Shown here: piece after piece, positions 8,616 to 16,044 of the stretch
Layout of the letters: each line of letters begins with the position of its first letter
Numbering within the stretch: the first letter of the stretch is position 1
Assembly (NCBI GenBank): GCA_902494295.1
Contig: CABUSL010000034.1
Span: 1-16,646 of the forward strand
DNA length: 16,646 bases
Direction: 5' to 3'
From: an uncultured Collinsella sp.
GTDB lineage: Bacteria; Actinomycetota; Coriobacteriia; Coriobacteriales; Coriobacteriaceae
Made by a program: the position numbers and the translations under genes
Notes under the pieces: generated by a model
Told to the model about the DNA's origin: nothing
Database searches by the model: none
What the model saw: the letters and a program-made list of their open reading frames with translations, nothing else

Positions 8616-9338
8616 TTAATCCTCCTGATAGACGAGCGTGCCGACGGGCTCACCCGAAAGCGCGCGCTTGACGGTGTCCTCGCCATCGATGTTGAGGACC
8701 AAAATCGGCATACGGTTGTCCTGGCACAGTGCCGTAGCCGTGGAATCCATAACCTGCAGACCGCGGACGAGAACCTCGTGATAGGTAATCTTGTCAAAAC
8801 GGACGGCATCGGCGCACTTGACGGGATCCTTGTCGTAGATACCGTCAACCTTGGTGGCTTTAATCAGAATCTCGGCGCCGATCTCGCACGCACGAAGAGC
8901 CGCGGCGGTGTCGGTCGTAAAGTACGGATTGCCCGAACCGGCGGCAAAAATAACGACGTTGCCCTTGGAAAGGTGATTGATGGCGCGACGGCGAATATAG
9001 GGCTCGCAGATCTCGTTCATCTGGATAGCGCTCATCACGCGGCAGGGAACATCGTTATGCTCGAAGGCATCCTGCAGGGCGAGCGCGTTCATAACGGTTG
9101 CCAGCATGCCCATGTAGTCGGCCTGAGCACGCTCCATGCCACCGGCAGCGCCTGCCATGCCGCGGAAAATATTGCCGCCGCCGACAACGACGCCGACCTC
9201 ATGGCCAACGGCGAGCAGCTCCTTGACCTGCTTAGCAAGATGGTCGGTAACCTTGGGGTCGATGCCGTATTGGCCGTCGCCCATCAGCGCTTCGCCGGAA
9301 AGCTTAAGAAGCACGCGTTTATATCGGATGTCGGACAA
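8616..9338 (-). CDS. pyrH: Uridylate kinase (UMP kinase)
   Basis: PyrH phosphorylates UMP to UDP. It belongs to the amino-acid kinase superfamily, is usually hexameric, and is typically activated by GTP and inhibited by UTP. The 240 residues have the family layout: LLKLSGEAL at 10-18 with K12, GGGNIFRG at 53-60, the UMP-site region [12 protein letters not shown] (135-146), and [12 protein letters not shown] at 161-172. The start codon is TTG, well supported by AAAGGAGG six bases upstream; the first residues ([14 protein letters not shown]) match the family N-terminus. It is the first gene of the eight-gene operon, 118 bases beyond the end of tsf and behind the tsf terminator. Confidence 0.95.
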   Translation of the reverse strand: MSDIRYKRVLLKLSGEALMGDGQYGIDPKVTDHLAKQVKELLAVGHEVGVVVGGGNIFRGMAGAAGGMERAQADYMGMLATVMNALALQDAFEHNDVPCRVMSAIQMNEICEPYIRRRAINHLSKGNVVIFAAGSGNPYFTTDTAAALRACEIGAEILIKATKVDGIYDKDPVKCADAVRFDKITYHEVLVRGLQVMDSTATALCQDNRMPILVLNIDGEDTVKRALSGEPVGTLVYQED

Positions 9339-9344
9339 AGCGAT

Positions 9345-9352
9345 CCTCCTTT
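9345..9352 (-). promoter_or_regulatory. Strong ribosome binding site for the pyrH TTG start
   Basis: AAAGGAGG on the minus strand lies six bases before TTG at 9338. No ATG or GTG in this frame fits as well, so the near-perfect site decides the start. Confidence 0.7.
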
Positions 9353-9379
9353 AGATTGAACTCTCAACATTCTATCAAA

Positions 9380-9395
9380 GGCTCTAAGAAGAGCC
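9380..9395 (-). other. Small hairpin between the tsf terminator and pyrH
   Basis: A 6-bp perfect stem (GGCTCT/AGAGCC) has a four-base loop. On the minus strand it lies a few bases after the T-run of the tsf terminator and is followed by TTTGATAGAATG. It could be a second weak terminator, or a structure near the start of a pyrH transcript. TAGAAT just after it resembles a -10 box, but I see no matching -35. Confidence 0.4.
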
Positions 9396-9398
9396 ATG

Positions 9399-9433
9399 AA
9401 AAAGCAGGCTGTGAGTAAAACCCACAGCCTGCT
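9399..9433 (-). terminator. Rho-independent terminator of rpsB-tsf
   Basis: A perfect 11-bp stem joins AGCAGGCTGTG (9403-9413) to CACAGCCTGCT (9423-9433) with a nine-base loop. On the minus strand it runs directly into TTTTTC. It begins 23 bases after the tsf stop. Expression of pyrH must come from partial readthrough or its own promoter in the next 60 bases. Confidence 0.92.
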
Positions 9434-9456
9434 CATTACCAGCTACAAGAGCTTAT

Positions 9457-10326
9457 TTACTCGCCACGGACCAGACGGTCAAAGGCAACGACGGTAATGG
9501 TGTCGCCGAGCTCCTTGGAGACCTGCTCTGCGTACTTCTTGATGGTGAGGGAGCTGTCCTTGATGAACTCCTGCTCGGTGAGCACGGACTGCTTGTAGAA
9601 CTTCTCCAGACGGCCGACAGCCATCTTCTCCTGAATGGCCTCGGGCTTGCCGGACTCGGCAGCCTGAGCCATGTAGATCTGCTTCTCGTGCTCGACGGTC
9701 TCGGCCGGAACCTGATCGCGGGTAGCGCAGATCGGGGCGACAGCGGCAACCTGAAGGGCAACGTCGTGAGCGAAGGTCTTGAAGGATTCAGCCTGAGCGG
9801 TCTCAGCCTTCTCGAAGGCGAACTCGACGAGGACGCCGATCTTACCACCCATGTGGATGTAAGAAGCGAGCGCGCCGTTCTCAGCCTTGCGGGCAGCGAA
9901 GCGGGAGATCTTCATGTTCTCGCCCATGATGTGAATCATCTCGGTGAGCTCGGAGGAAACGGTCTCCTCGCCCATCGGCTTCTCGAGCAGAGCGTCGACG
10001 TCAGCAGGCTCGGTGGTAGCGACAACCTCAGCGACCTTGGAAGCAAAGCCGGTGAACTTGGCGTTAGAGCCAACGAAGTCGGTCTCGCAGGAGAGCTCGA
10101 GCAGAGCGCCGGTCTTGCCATCCTCGGAGACGAACGCGGCGACAGCGCCCTCGTTGGTCTCACGGCCAGCCTTCTTGGCAGCCTTGGCAAGGCCGTTCTT
10201 ACGCAGAACGTCGACAGCGGCGTCCATGTCGCCGTCAGCCTCGACGAGAGCCTTCTTGCACTCCATCATCGGGGAGTCGGTCATCTCGCGGAGCTGCTTG
10301 ACCATAGCGGCGGTAATCTGGGCCAT
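9457..10326 (-). CDS. tsf: Translation elongation factor Ts
   Basis: EF-Ts is the nucleotide-exchange factor that regenerates EF-Tu-GTP. From ATG 10326 the protein has 289 residues. The N-terminal UBA-like domain (about 1-50) contains VKQLREMTDSPMMECKKAL, and the core contains the TDFV motif (82-85) that contacts EF-Tu. The two core subdomains and C-terminal module follow in the expected order. The start is set by AAAGGA six bases upstream; a longer frame to 10341 adds only five residues (MKGTT) and has no better site. It lies 45 bases after rpsB, the almost universal arrangement. Confidence 0.97.
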   Translation of the reverse strand: MAQITAAMVKQLREMTDSPMMECKKALVEADGDMDAAVDVLRKNGLAKAAKKAGRETNEGAVAAFVSEDGKTGALLELSCETDFVGSNAKFTGFASKVAEVVATTEPADVDALLEKPMGEETVSSELTEMIHIMGENMKISRFAARKAENGALASYIHMGGKIGVLVEFAFEKAETAQAESFKTFAHDVALQVAAVAPICATRDQVPAETVEHEKQIYMAQAAESGKPEAIQEKMAVGRLEKFYKQSVLTEQEFIKDSSLTIKKYAEQVSKELGDTITVVAFDRLVRGE

Positions 10327-10371
10327 TGTGGTTCCTTTCAAAGAGATGAAAAAGAATTAACTAAGACTGAT

Positions 10372-11100
10372 CTACTCGGCCTTGGGCTCAGCGGCCATCT
10401 CGGCCTCGGAGACCTGCTCCTTACCAGAGCCAGCGAGGCAGGCGTCAGCCATGAGCTCGCACATAAGGGTGACAGCGGAGATAGCGTCATCGTTGCAGGG
10501 GATGCCGTACTCGACCTCGTCGGGATCGGAGTTGGTGTCGATCAGAGCGACGACGGGGATGTTCAGGCGCTGAGCCTCCTTGATGGCGTTCTCCTCGCGC
10601 TTGGTGTCGATGACGAAGAGAGCCTGGGGCAGACCCTTCATGTCGCGGGCGCCACCGAGGTTGGTCTGGAGCTTGGTGAGCTCCTTGCCGAGAACAGCCT
10701 GCTCCTTCTTGGGCAGAACAGCCATGCGGCCGTCCTCGACCATGGCCTCGAGCTCCTCCATGCGGTTGATGCGGGAGCGGATGGTGACGAAGTTGGTCAG
10801 CATACCGCCGAGCCAACGCTGGTTGATGTAAGGCATGTTGGCGCGCTCAGCAGCGTTCTTGACGGCCTCCTGAGCCTGCTTCTTGGTGCCGACGAACAGC
10901 ACATTGCCGCCCTTGGCGACGTTCTTGACGAAGGTGTAGGCCTGATCGGCGTCGAGGATGGTCTGCTTGAGGTCGAGGATGTAGATGCCGTTGCGCTCAC
11001 CGAAGATGAACGGCTTCATCTTGGGGTTCCAGCGACGGGTCTGGTGACCGAAGTGGCAGCCGGCCTCGAGCAGGGTGCGGATATTAATCTTGGTAGCCAT
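10372..11100 (-). CDS. rpsB: 30S ribosomal protein S2
   Basis: S2 is a late-assembling protein of the small subunit that helps anchor S1 or the mRNA platform. The 242 residues include the typical N-terminal [19 protein letters not shown] (10-28), the coiled-coil region, [11 protein letters not shown], and the C-terminal domain with [17 protein letters not shown]. The acidic, Ala/Glu-rich tail is variable in the family. AGGAGG lies six bases before the ATG. Codon use is strongly biased, as expected for a highly expressed gene. A dedicated promoter lies about 140 bases upstream, with a long leader between. Confidence 0.97.
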   Translation of the reverse strand: MATKINIRTLLEAGCHFGHQTRRWNPKMKPFIFGERNGIYILDLKQTILDADQAYTFVKNVAKGGNVLFVGTKKQAQEAVKNAAERANMPYINQRWLGGMLTNFVTIRSRINRMEELEAMVEDGRMAVLPKKEQAVLGKELTKLQTNLGGARDMKGLPQALFVIDTKREENAIKEAQRLNIPVVALIDTNSDPDEVEYGIPCNDDAISAVTLMCELMADACLAGSGKEQVSEAEMAAEPKAE

Positions 11101-11236
11101 GTTAAACCTCCTGTGGTTTGCCTCCGCGCGGGGTCATCCTCCAAAACCAACCCGGACATGTGCTACCAAAGCCCGGGCACCACGGTATGAAGTAGCCGCG
11201 CGTGCGTGATAAAAACATGTTGCCGTGAAGCAACCC
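11101..11236 (-). promoter_or_regulatory. rpsB 5' leader with possible regulatory structure
   Basis: About 135 bases lie between the predicted transcription start and rpsB. At the very 5' end is a hairpin (GTTGC at 11234-11230, GCAAC at 11223-11219) followed three bases later by TTTTT. Further on, GTGC (11180-11177) can pair with GCAC (11163-11160), while CCGG(G) in its loop can pair with CCGGG (11155-11151). That order is the layout of an H-type pseudoknot. A 38-codon open frame starts at ATG 11218 and stops at 11102, inside the rpsB initiation region, but has no Shine-Dalgarno site. S2 autoregulation through an rpsB leader is known in gamma-proteobacteria. Whether this leader works the same way is inference. 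Confidence 0.45.
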
Positions 11237-11241
11237 GATGA

Positions 11242-11270
11242 ATGATAGCAGGAATGCCTCTTCCTGCCAA
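11242..11270 (-). promoter_or_regulatory. Predicted sigma70-type promoter of rpsB-tsf
   Basis: On the minus strand, TTGGCA (11270-11265) and TATCAT (11247-11242) are separated by exactly 17 bases. Each matches the consensus at four or five of six positions. The predicted start is near 11235. It is the best promoter-like sequence in the window and stands just where the ribosomal-protein pair needs one. Confidence 0.72.
11248..11267 (-). repeat. Inverted repeat within the rpsB promoter spacer
   Basis: GCAGGAA (11248-11254) and TTCCTGC (11261-11267) are perfect 7-base inverted arms around a six-base centre. They fill the region between the -10 and -35 boxes and overlap the -35 by three bases. 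A repressor dimer site is possible; chance is not excluded. Confidence 0.45.
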
Positions 11271-11279
11271 CCCGCAATC

Positions 11280-11301
11280 AAAACCACACACCTGAGTGCG
11301 G
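11280..11301 (-). terminator. Weak terminator after xerC
   Basis: CCGCAC (11301-11296) pairs with GTGTGG (11289-11284) through one G-U pair, with a six-base loop, and is followed by TTTTGATT on the minus strand. It lies between the xerC stop and the rpsB promoter. The stem is short, so readthrough into rpsB is likely. A 10-base palindrome, GGGACGTCCC, precedes it at 11305-11314. Confidence 0.5.
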
Positions 11302-11319
11302 CGCGGGACGTCCCAGCCA

Positions 11320-12162
11320 CTATTCGCCGCGGGGATGGGCTTGAGCCACGGCACGTTTAAGCCGATCGGGTGTGAGATGCGTGTAGATCTGCGTCGTGGA
11401 CAGGCTCGCATGACCTAGCAGCTCTTGAACCGAGCGCAGGTCCGCACCGCCCTCGAGCAAGTCGGTCGCAAAGGTATGGCGCATCGCATGCGGGGCGATG
11501 TCAGCCGGAATGCCGGCGAGCGTCGCCAGCGTATGGAACCGCCGCCGAAGCATCGCGGCGCTCATGCGATTGCCGCGCGCCGATATAAGCAGCGGATGCG
11601 GCCCGGTAGCGAGGTCGCGGCGCTTTGCCCGAGCGAGCAACTCCGGCCTCCCCTCTTCAATATAGAGACGCGTCACATCGAGCGCACGACGATACAGAGG
11701 GACGATACGCTCCTTGCTCCCCTTGCCCCACAGGCGCAGCGTGCGCTCGGACCATGAGATGGATTCCACATTGAGCGCCGCAAGCTCTGAGATGCGGGCA
11801 CCCGAGGCATAGAGCAACTCGAGCATCGCCGCATCGCGCAGTCCCGCGGGTGTTGAGGTATCAGGCGTCTTGAGCAGCGCCTCCACCTGATGGGTCGTAA
11901 GGACGCCCGGCAGGTCACGCGGCAGCTTGGGCGACGCGATCGCCGAGACCGCATCGCCCTCGACAATCCCCTCGGCAGCCATCCAGCGATAGAGAGATCG
12001 GATAGCCGACAGGTGCGCCGCAAGCGTTCGGGGAGCCACCTGCTCACGCGAAAGCTCAGCAAGATAGCGACGAATGGTGCGCACGTCGGCAGCGAAAGCA
12101 TCAATATCCTCGCGCTCGCACCAGGCAGCAAAGCGCTCCAGTCTCGAGCCATAGGCCGTCAC
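11320..12162 (-). CDS. xerC: XerC-type tyrosine recombinase (N-terminus probably further upstream)
   Basis: XerC with XerD resolves chromosome dimers at dif. In the 280 residues from GTG 12162, all catalytic residues are present: R123 (GARISEL), K147 (GKGSKER), H225 and R228 (HAMRH), H251 (LGHAS) and nucleophile Y260. The core-binding SAM-like domain covers about residues 1-80. The GTG is poorly supported: no Shine-Dalgarno site at normal spacing, and it cuts into the first helix. The same frame runs upstream through family-like residues (DSFIAYIARVEGLSPNTV) to the trmFO end, where GGAGG stands nine bases before an ATA codon at 12240. The true protein is therefore probably about 306 residues with a rare start codon. 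It could also be called XerA or XerD. Confidence 0.9.
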   Translation of the reverse strand: MTAYGSRLERFAAWCEREDIDAFAADVRTIRRYLAELSREQVAPRTLAAHLSAIRSLYRWMAAEGIVEGDAVSAIASPKLPRDLPGVLTTHQVEALLKTPDTSTPAGLRDAAMLELLYASGARISELAALNVESISWSERTLRLWGKGSKERIVPLYRRALDVTRLYIEEGRPELLARAKRRDLATGPHPLLISARGNRMSAAMLRRRFHTLATLAGIPADIAPHAMRHTFATDLLEGGADLRSVQELLGHASLSTTQIYTHLTPDRLKRAVAQAHPRGE

Positions 12163-12236
12163 CGTGTTGGGAGAAAGCCCCTCAACGCGTGCGATATAGG
12201 CGATAAAAGAGTCGACGGTGTCGTACAGGTCAAAGG

Positions 12237-13574
12237 CTATGACCGGTCGCCTCCAAACAAGTCGGAACGCGTGGCCAAGTAGGCATCGAGGGCCTCGAGC
12301 GCACGGTCCGCATAGGCCTGATAGCGGTCGCGCTTGCTGCGGCGCTTACCGTCCTCGAGCGGCGGCACCAGGCCAAAGTTGACATGCATGGGCTGATAGC
12401 CCACGGTGGCAGGATCGGTCGCATAGCCCACGAGCGCACCCAGGGCGCCCACGCGGGGCAACTCGACGGAATCGGCGCCGATAGCCTCTGCATAGGTGTT
12501 GAGCGCCGCGAGCAGACCGGTCGCCACGGCTTCCATGTACCCCTCGGTGCCGGTGATCTGACCGGCCAGGCGCACGCCGGTACCGGGCACGGCAAAGGTG
12601 CCATCGAGCACGTGCGGGGCGTCGACAAAGGTATTGCGGTGCATGACACCGTAGCGGAAGAACTCAGCGTTCTCCAGGCCCGGCACCATATGGAAGACGC
12701 GCTTCTGCTCGCCAAAGGTCAGGTTGGTCTGGAAGCCCACCAGGTTATAGGCGGTCTTCTCCTTGTTCTCGGCACGCAGCTGAATCGCCGCCCAAGGGCG
12801 ACGTCCGGTACGCGGGTCGGTGAGGCCGACGGGCTTCATGGCGCCAAAGCGAATGGCGTCCTTGCCGGTGCGCGCAACCTCCTCGGCAGGCTGGCAGGCC
12901 TGGAACAGATCGCCGCCCTCAAAGTCCTTGAGCACCACGCGGTCGGCCGTGGTGAGCGCCTCGATAAAGGCCTCGTACTCCTCCTTGTTGAGCGGAGCGT
13001 TGAGATAGTCGCCGCTCCCCTGCTCCTCGTAGCGCGACTGCGAAAACAGCACGTCCATATCGAGCGTGGAGGCATCGACGATCGGCGCCGCGGCATCGAA
13101 GAACGCAAGGGCGTCGCCACCGACGAGCTTCATGACCTCTTCGCTCAGCGCCGGTGAACACAGCGGGCCCGCGGCAATGACCACGTGGCCCTCGGGGATC
13201 TGGGTGACCTCGCCGTGAACGACCTCGATATTGGGGCGGGCGGCAACCTCAGCCTCGACGAGCTCGGAGAATGTAACACGGTCGACCGCCAGGGCGCCAC
13301 CAGCGGGAACAGCAGCGCGATGGGCGCAGTCGAGCAGGACTGAACCCATGCGCTCAAGCTCGGCCTTCAGCAAACCAGCCGCGGAATCCGGACGGGTCGA
13401 CTTAAACGAATTGGAGCAGACGAGCTCTGCCAGGTGATCGGTATGGTGAGCCGGGGAGCTCACCTGGGGGCGCATCTCGCACAGCTTTACGGCAAACCCG
13501 CGGTCTGCCAGCTGGATCGCGCATTCCGAACCCGCCAGACCGCCACCGATAACCGTCACCTGATCGAACTGCAT
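12237..13574 (-). CDS. trmFO: TrmFO, folate/FAD-dependent tRNA (uracil-54-C5)-methyltransferase
   Basis: TrmFO makes ribothymidine at position 54 of tRNA using methylene-tetrahydrofolate as carbon donor and FADH2 as reductant. It replaces the SAM-dependent TrmA in many Gram-positive bacteria. The 445-residue protein has the FAD-binding Rossmann motif GGGLAGSE (10-17) and the two functional cysteines, C53 in LVCSNSF and C227 in FQACQPAE, close to C53 and C226 of the B. subtilis enzyme. AAAGGTG lies seven bases before ATG 13574. An in-frame TTG at 13580 is too close to that site. Its stop overlaps the likely upstream start region of xerC, a neighbour pairing also seen in Bacillus. Confidence 0.95.
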   Translation of the reverse strand: MQFDQVTVIGGGLAGSECAIQLADRGFAVKLCEMRPQVSSPAHHTDHLAELVCSNSFKSTRPDSAAGLLKAELERMGSVLLDCAHRAAVPAGGALAVDRVTFSELVEAEVAARPNIEVVHGEVTQIPEGHVVIAAGPLCSPALSEEVMKLVGGDALAFFDAAAPIVDASTLDMDVLFSQSRYEEQGSGDYLNAPLNKEEYEAFIEALTTADRVVLKDFEGGDLFQACQPAEEVARTGKDAIRFGAMKPVGLTDPRTGRRPWAAIQLRAENKEKTAYNLVGFQTNLTFGEQKRVFHMVPGLENAEFFRYGVMHRNTFVDAPHVLDGTFAVPGTGVRLAGQITGTEGYMEAVATGLLAALNTYAEAIGADSVELPRVGALGALVGYATDPATVGYQPMHVNFGLVPPLEDGKRRSKRDRYQAYADRALEALDAYLATRSDLFGGDRS

Positions 13575-13588
13575 CTGCAAACACCTTT

Positions 13589-14524
13589 CTAATTGACACG
13601 TTTTCCATTGTGACCGAAGGGCGTCTGGGCGTGAAGGGCAAACTTGGAGGGCGCATACCTTCCATCCATCATGCGCTCGATAAGGCCCTCGAGTTCAAGC
13701 GAACCCAAGAGTTTGAGTACGCCGACAGCATCGAGTGAGACGAGCGCCGCGATGTCGTCGACCTTGAGCGGAGAGGCGATGAGCGCATGCATCACGGTCT
13801 GCTGTGTTGGATTCAGGTCGGCAATGCCGGGAGCATCGGGGCGCGAGTAGCGCAGGGTGCCGTATATGCGAGAGATAGCCATCTCGATGGACTCCTCGTC
13901 GACAATGCAGCAGGCACCGTTCGCAATGAGGTAATTCGTGCCACGCGACTCGGGCGATAGGATCGACCCCGGCACGGCAAGAAGTTCGCGCCCCAAATCC
14001 ATAGCAGCCTCGGCTGTAGAAAACGTCCCGGAAGGCATACCCGCCTCGGATACAAAGAGGGCTTGCGACAGGGCCGCGATCACGCGATTGCGACGCGGAA
14101 AGGCAAACTTGCGCGGACCCATGCCCCACGGAGAGATCGACACGACCGCGCCGCCCGTATCGAGCGTGCGCGTAATAAGCCCCGCGCTCGAACGCGGGTA
14201 GACCACGTCGGCGCCCGTCCCCAGCACCACGACGTGTTTGCCGCCGGCGTTGACCGCAGCCCAACCCGAGGCCTGGTCACAACCGACTGCACCGCCCGAA
14301 ACTACCGTCACTCCCGCCTCAACCGCCACCTTCGCCGCAAGCTCTGCCACGGCAAGACCATACGGCGAGGCCTTTCGCGCACCGATGATGGAGAGCGCGG
14401 GCGTCGAAAGCGCCTCGGGGTTGCCGCGCACATAGAGCGTCTGAGGTACATCAGAAAGCTCCAAAACGGTCTCGGGATACAACGCGTCACCTGGATGCAG
14501 CTCGAAGGTCCCCTCAGCCATCAT
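13589..14524 (-). CDS. dprA: DNA-processing protein DprA (Smf)
   Basis: DprA binds incoming single-stranded DNA and loads RecA during natural transformation. In the 311 residues from ATG 14524 the Rossmann-like core shows IGARKASPYG (47-56), SGGAVGCD (76-83), FPRRNR (142-147), and the GTNYLI segment (195-200). A C-terminal winged-helix module (about 238-292, PTQQTVMHALIASPLKVDDIA) is present; some DprA proteins lack it. The start overlaps the comM stop (ATGA), with AGGAGG five bases upstream. The second ATG at 14521 is also possible. The open frame extends further upstream inside comM, but that part is not DprA-like. With comM and yraN it forms a DNA-uptake-related cluster. Confidence 0.94.
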   Translation of the reverse strand: MMAEGTFELHPGDALYPETVLELSDVPQTLYVRGNPEALSTPALSIIGARKASPYGLAVAELAAKVAVEAGVTVVSGGAVGCDQASGWAAVNAGGKHVVVLGTGADVVYPRSSAGLITRTLDTGGAVVSISPWGMGPRKFAFPRRNRVIAALSQALFVSEAGMPSGTFSTAEAAMDLGRELLAVPGSILSPESRGTNYLIANGACCIVDEESIEMAISRIYGTLRYSRPDAPGIADLNPTQQTVMHALIASPLKVDDIAALVSLDAVGVLKLLGSLELEGLIERMMDGRYAPSKFALHAQTPFGHNGKRVN

Positions 14525-16044
14525 TGGTCCCTCCTTCCCTGGTACATCGCCGCCTCGAGCACGTGGTCCTGCGTCACCTGCTCGCTCTCGGCGACATCTG
14601 CGATCGTGCGCGCAATGCGAACAAGGCGCACGATGCCACGCCCTGTGAGATGCGTGCGCTTCGACAGGCCGAGCACACACTTCTCCGCCGCATCATCGAG
14701 CTCAAAGGTCGAAACGACGCCGTCAATGGACCGAGTCTCGTCATCCTCGGCCTCGGCATCCGCATCGTCCATGCGGGATTCGCGCCAAGCGCGAAAGGCG
14801 CGACCGCGCACAACGTAGTCACGTAACTCGGCCGACGACATGCCCTCCGCACCCTCGATAATCACTTGAGGGTCGGGACGGGTCACATCGATCATCATGT
14901 CGATACGGTCGGCCAAAGGACCGCGCAGTTTAGACCGATAGCGCTCGACCATCGCCGCCGAGCAGCGACACGGCACCTCGCGATCGCCCAAAAAGCCGCA
15001 GGGGCAGGGATTGCTCGCAGCCAGCAGCTGAAAGCGCGACGGGAAGGTAAAAGCCCCGTCGACGCGTACGATCCTCACGTAGCCGCGCTCGATGGGCTGA
15101 CGCAGCGTCTGCAGCACACCCGTGGGAAACTCGGCAAGCTCGTCCAAAAAGAGCACGCCGCCATGAGCAAGGCTGATCTCACCCGGGTGCACCGGGCGCC
15201 CGCCGCCGATAAGGCCTGCGGTCGAAATACTGTGGTGGGGACTGCGGAAGGGGCGGTGCCCCGCCAACAAGCCATCAATGTTCTCACCCAAAACCGAATG
15301 GATGCACAGTGCCTCCTGCTGATCCTCAACGGAAAGCTCGGGCAGGATGCCGGTCATACGGCGTGCGAGCATCGTCTTGCCCGATCCCGGAGACCCGATC
15401 ATGAGCAAGCCGAGTTCTCCTGCCGCCGCAAGCGCCATGCCGCGTTTAGCGACTTCCTGCCCCAGCACGTCTGCATAGTCGAGCTCGGGCTCAAAGGTCG
15501 CCTCGACACCCTCGGAATCCAAGTAGTGCCGTGCGGCATCGCCCATGCCATGAGCAAGCTGAGACAGATGGTCGATAAAGCCGCAATCTACGCCCGCGAG
15601 TGGCACATGCTGGTCGGACCTGCCGGCGATAAAAGACAGCCCCATGTCGCGAGCCAATAGCTGAAACGCCACCTCGCCCTTGACGGGAAGCACCGTACCG
15701 TCCAGACCAAGCTCACCTGCGATAAGGCAGCGATCGAGGTTGTCACGGGGAATCTGCTCATCGGCCGCTAGAACCGCGATGGCGATGGGCAGGTCAAAGC
15801 CGCTACCGGTCTTGCGGATATCGCCGGGTGCCAGGTTAACGGTAATGCCCGAGCGCGGGATCTCGAACCCGGCGGAGCGCATCGCGCAGCGAATACGACC
15901 GCGTGACTCCATCACCTCCATACTCGGAATGCCGAGCATCTGGATGCCCGGAACGCCACCGGCAAGCGAGACCTCGACCGTGACGTGAATCGCCTCGACG
16001 CCGCGGATGCAGGCCGCGTGAACGGCAAACGTCTCGAACGCCAT
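14521..16044 (-). CDS. comM: ComM/YifB-type AAA+ ATPase (Mg chelatase-like)
   Basis: ComM (YifB) is a hexameric helicase that drives branch migration when transformed DNA is integrated. The 507-residue protein matches the usual length. An N-terminal ChlI-like domain (about 1-180) starts MAFETFAVHAACIRGVEA. The AAA+ module has Walker A GSPGSGKT (217-224) and Walker B GGVLFLDELAEF (295-306). A cysteine cluster, PCPCG (346-350) with C359 and C361, probably binds zinc. The C-terminal Mg-chelatase domain follows an acidic insert at 425-436. The start ATG overlaps the yraN stop by one base (TGATG). The frame is open 66 codons further up inside yraN, but those residues are not family-like. It overlaps dprA by four bases. 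Confidence 0.94.
   Translation of the reverse strand: MAFETFAVHAACIRGVEAIHVTVEVSLAGGVPGIQMLGIPSMEVMESRGRIRCAMRSAGFEIPRSGITVNLAPGDIRKTGSGFDLPIAIAVLAADEQIPRDNLDRCLIAGELGLDGTVLPVKGEVAFQLLARDMGLSFIAGRSDQHVPLAGVDCGFIDHLSQLAHGMGDAARHYLDSEGVEATFEPELDYADVLGQEVAKRGMALAAAGELGLLMIGSPGSGKTMLARRMTGILPELSVEDQQEALCIHSVLGENIDGLLAGHRPFRSPHHSISTAGLIGGGRPVHPGEISLAHGGVLFLDELAEFPTGVLQTLRQPIERGYVRIVRVDGAFTFPSRFQLLAASNPCPCGFLGDREVPCRCSAAMVERYRSKLRGPLADRIDMMIDVTRPDPQVIIEGAEGMSSAELRDYVVRGRAFRAWRESRMDDADAEAEDDETRSIDGVVSTFELDDAAEKCVLGLSKRTHLTGRGIVRLVRIARTIADVAESEQVTQDHVLEAAMYQGRRDQ

Noticed and set aside
9688..11190. A 500-codon plus-strand open frame opposite tsf and rpsB
   Set aside because: It has the same in-register codon-bias origin. 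The product is a Leu/Gly/Asp-rich sequence typical of the complement of highly expressed genes.
11305..11314. Palindrome GGGACGTCCC after xerC, considered as an operator or dif-like site
   Set aside because: It is only ten bases long and lacks the 28-bp two-arm layout of a dif site, so I treat it as chance.
14525..14680. Upstream extension of dprA inside comM
   Set aside because: The extra 52 residues are Arg/His/Cys-rich frame-shadow sequence. AGGAGG marks ATG 14524.
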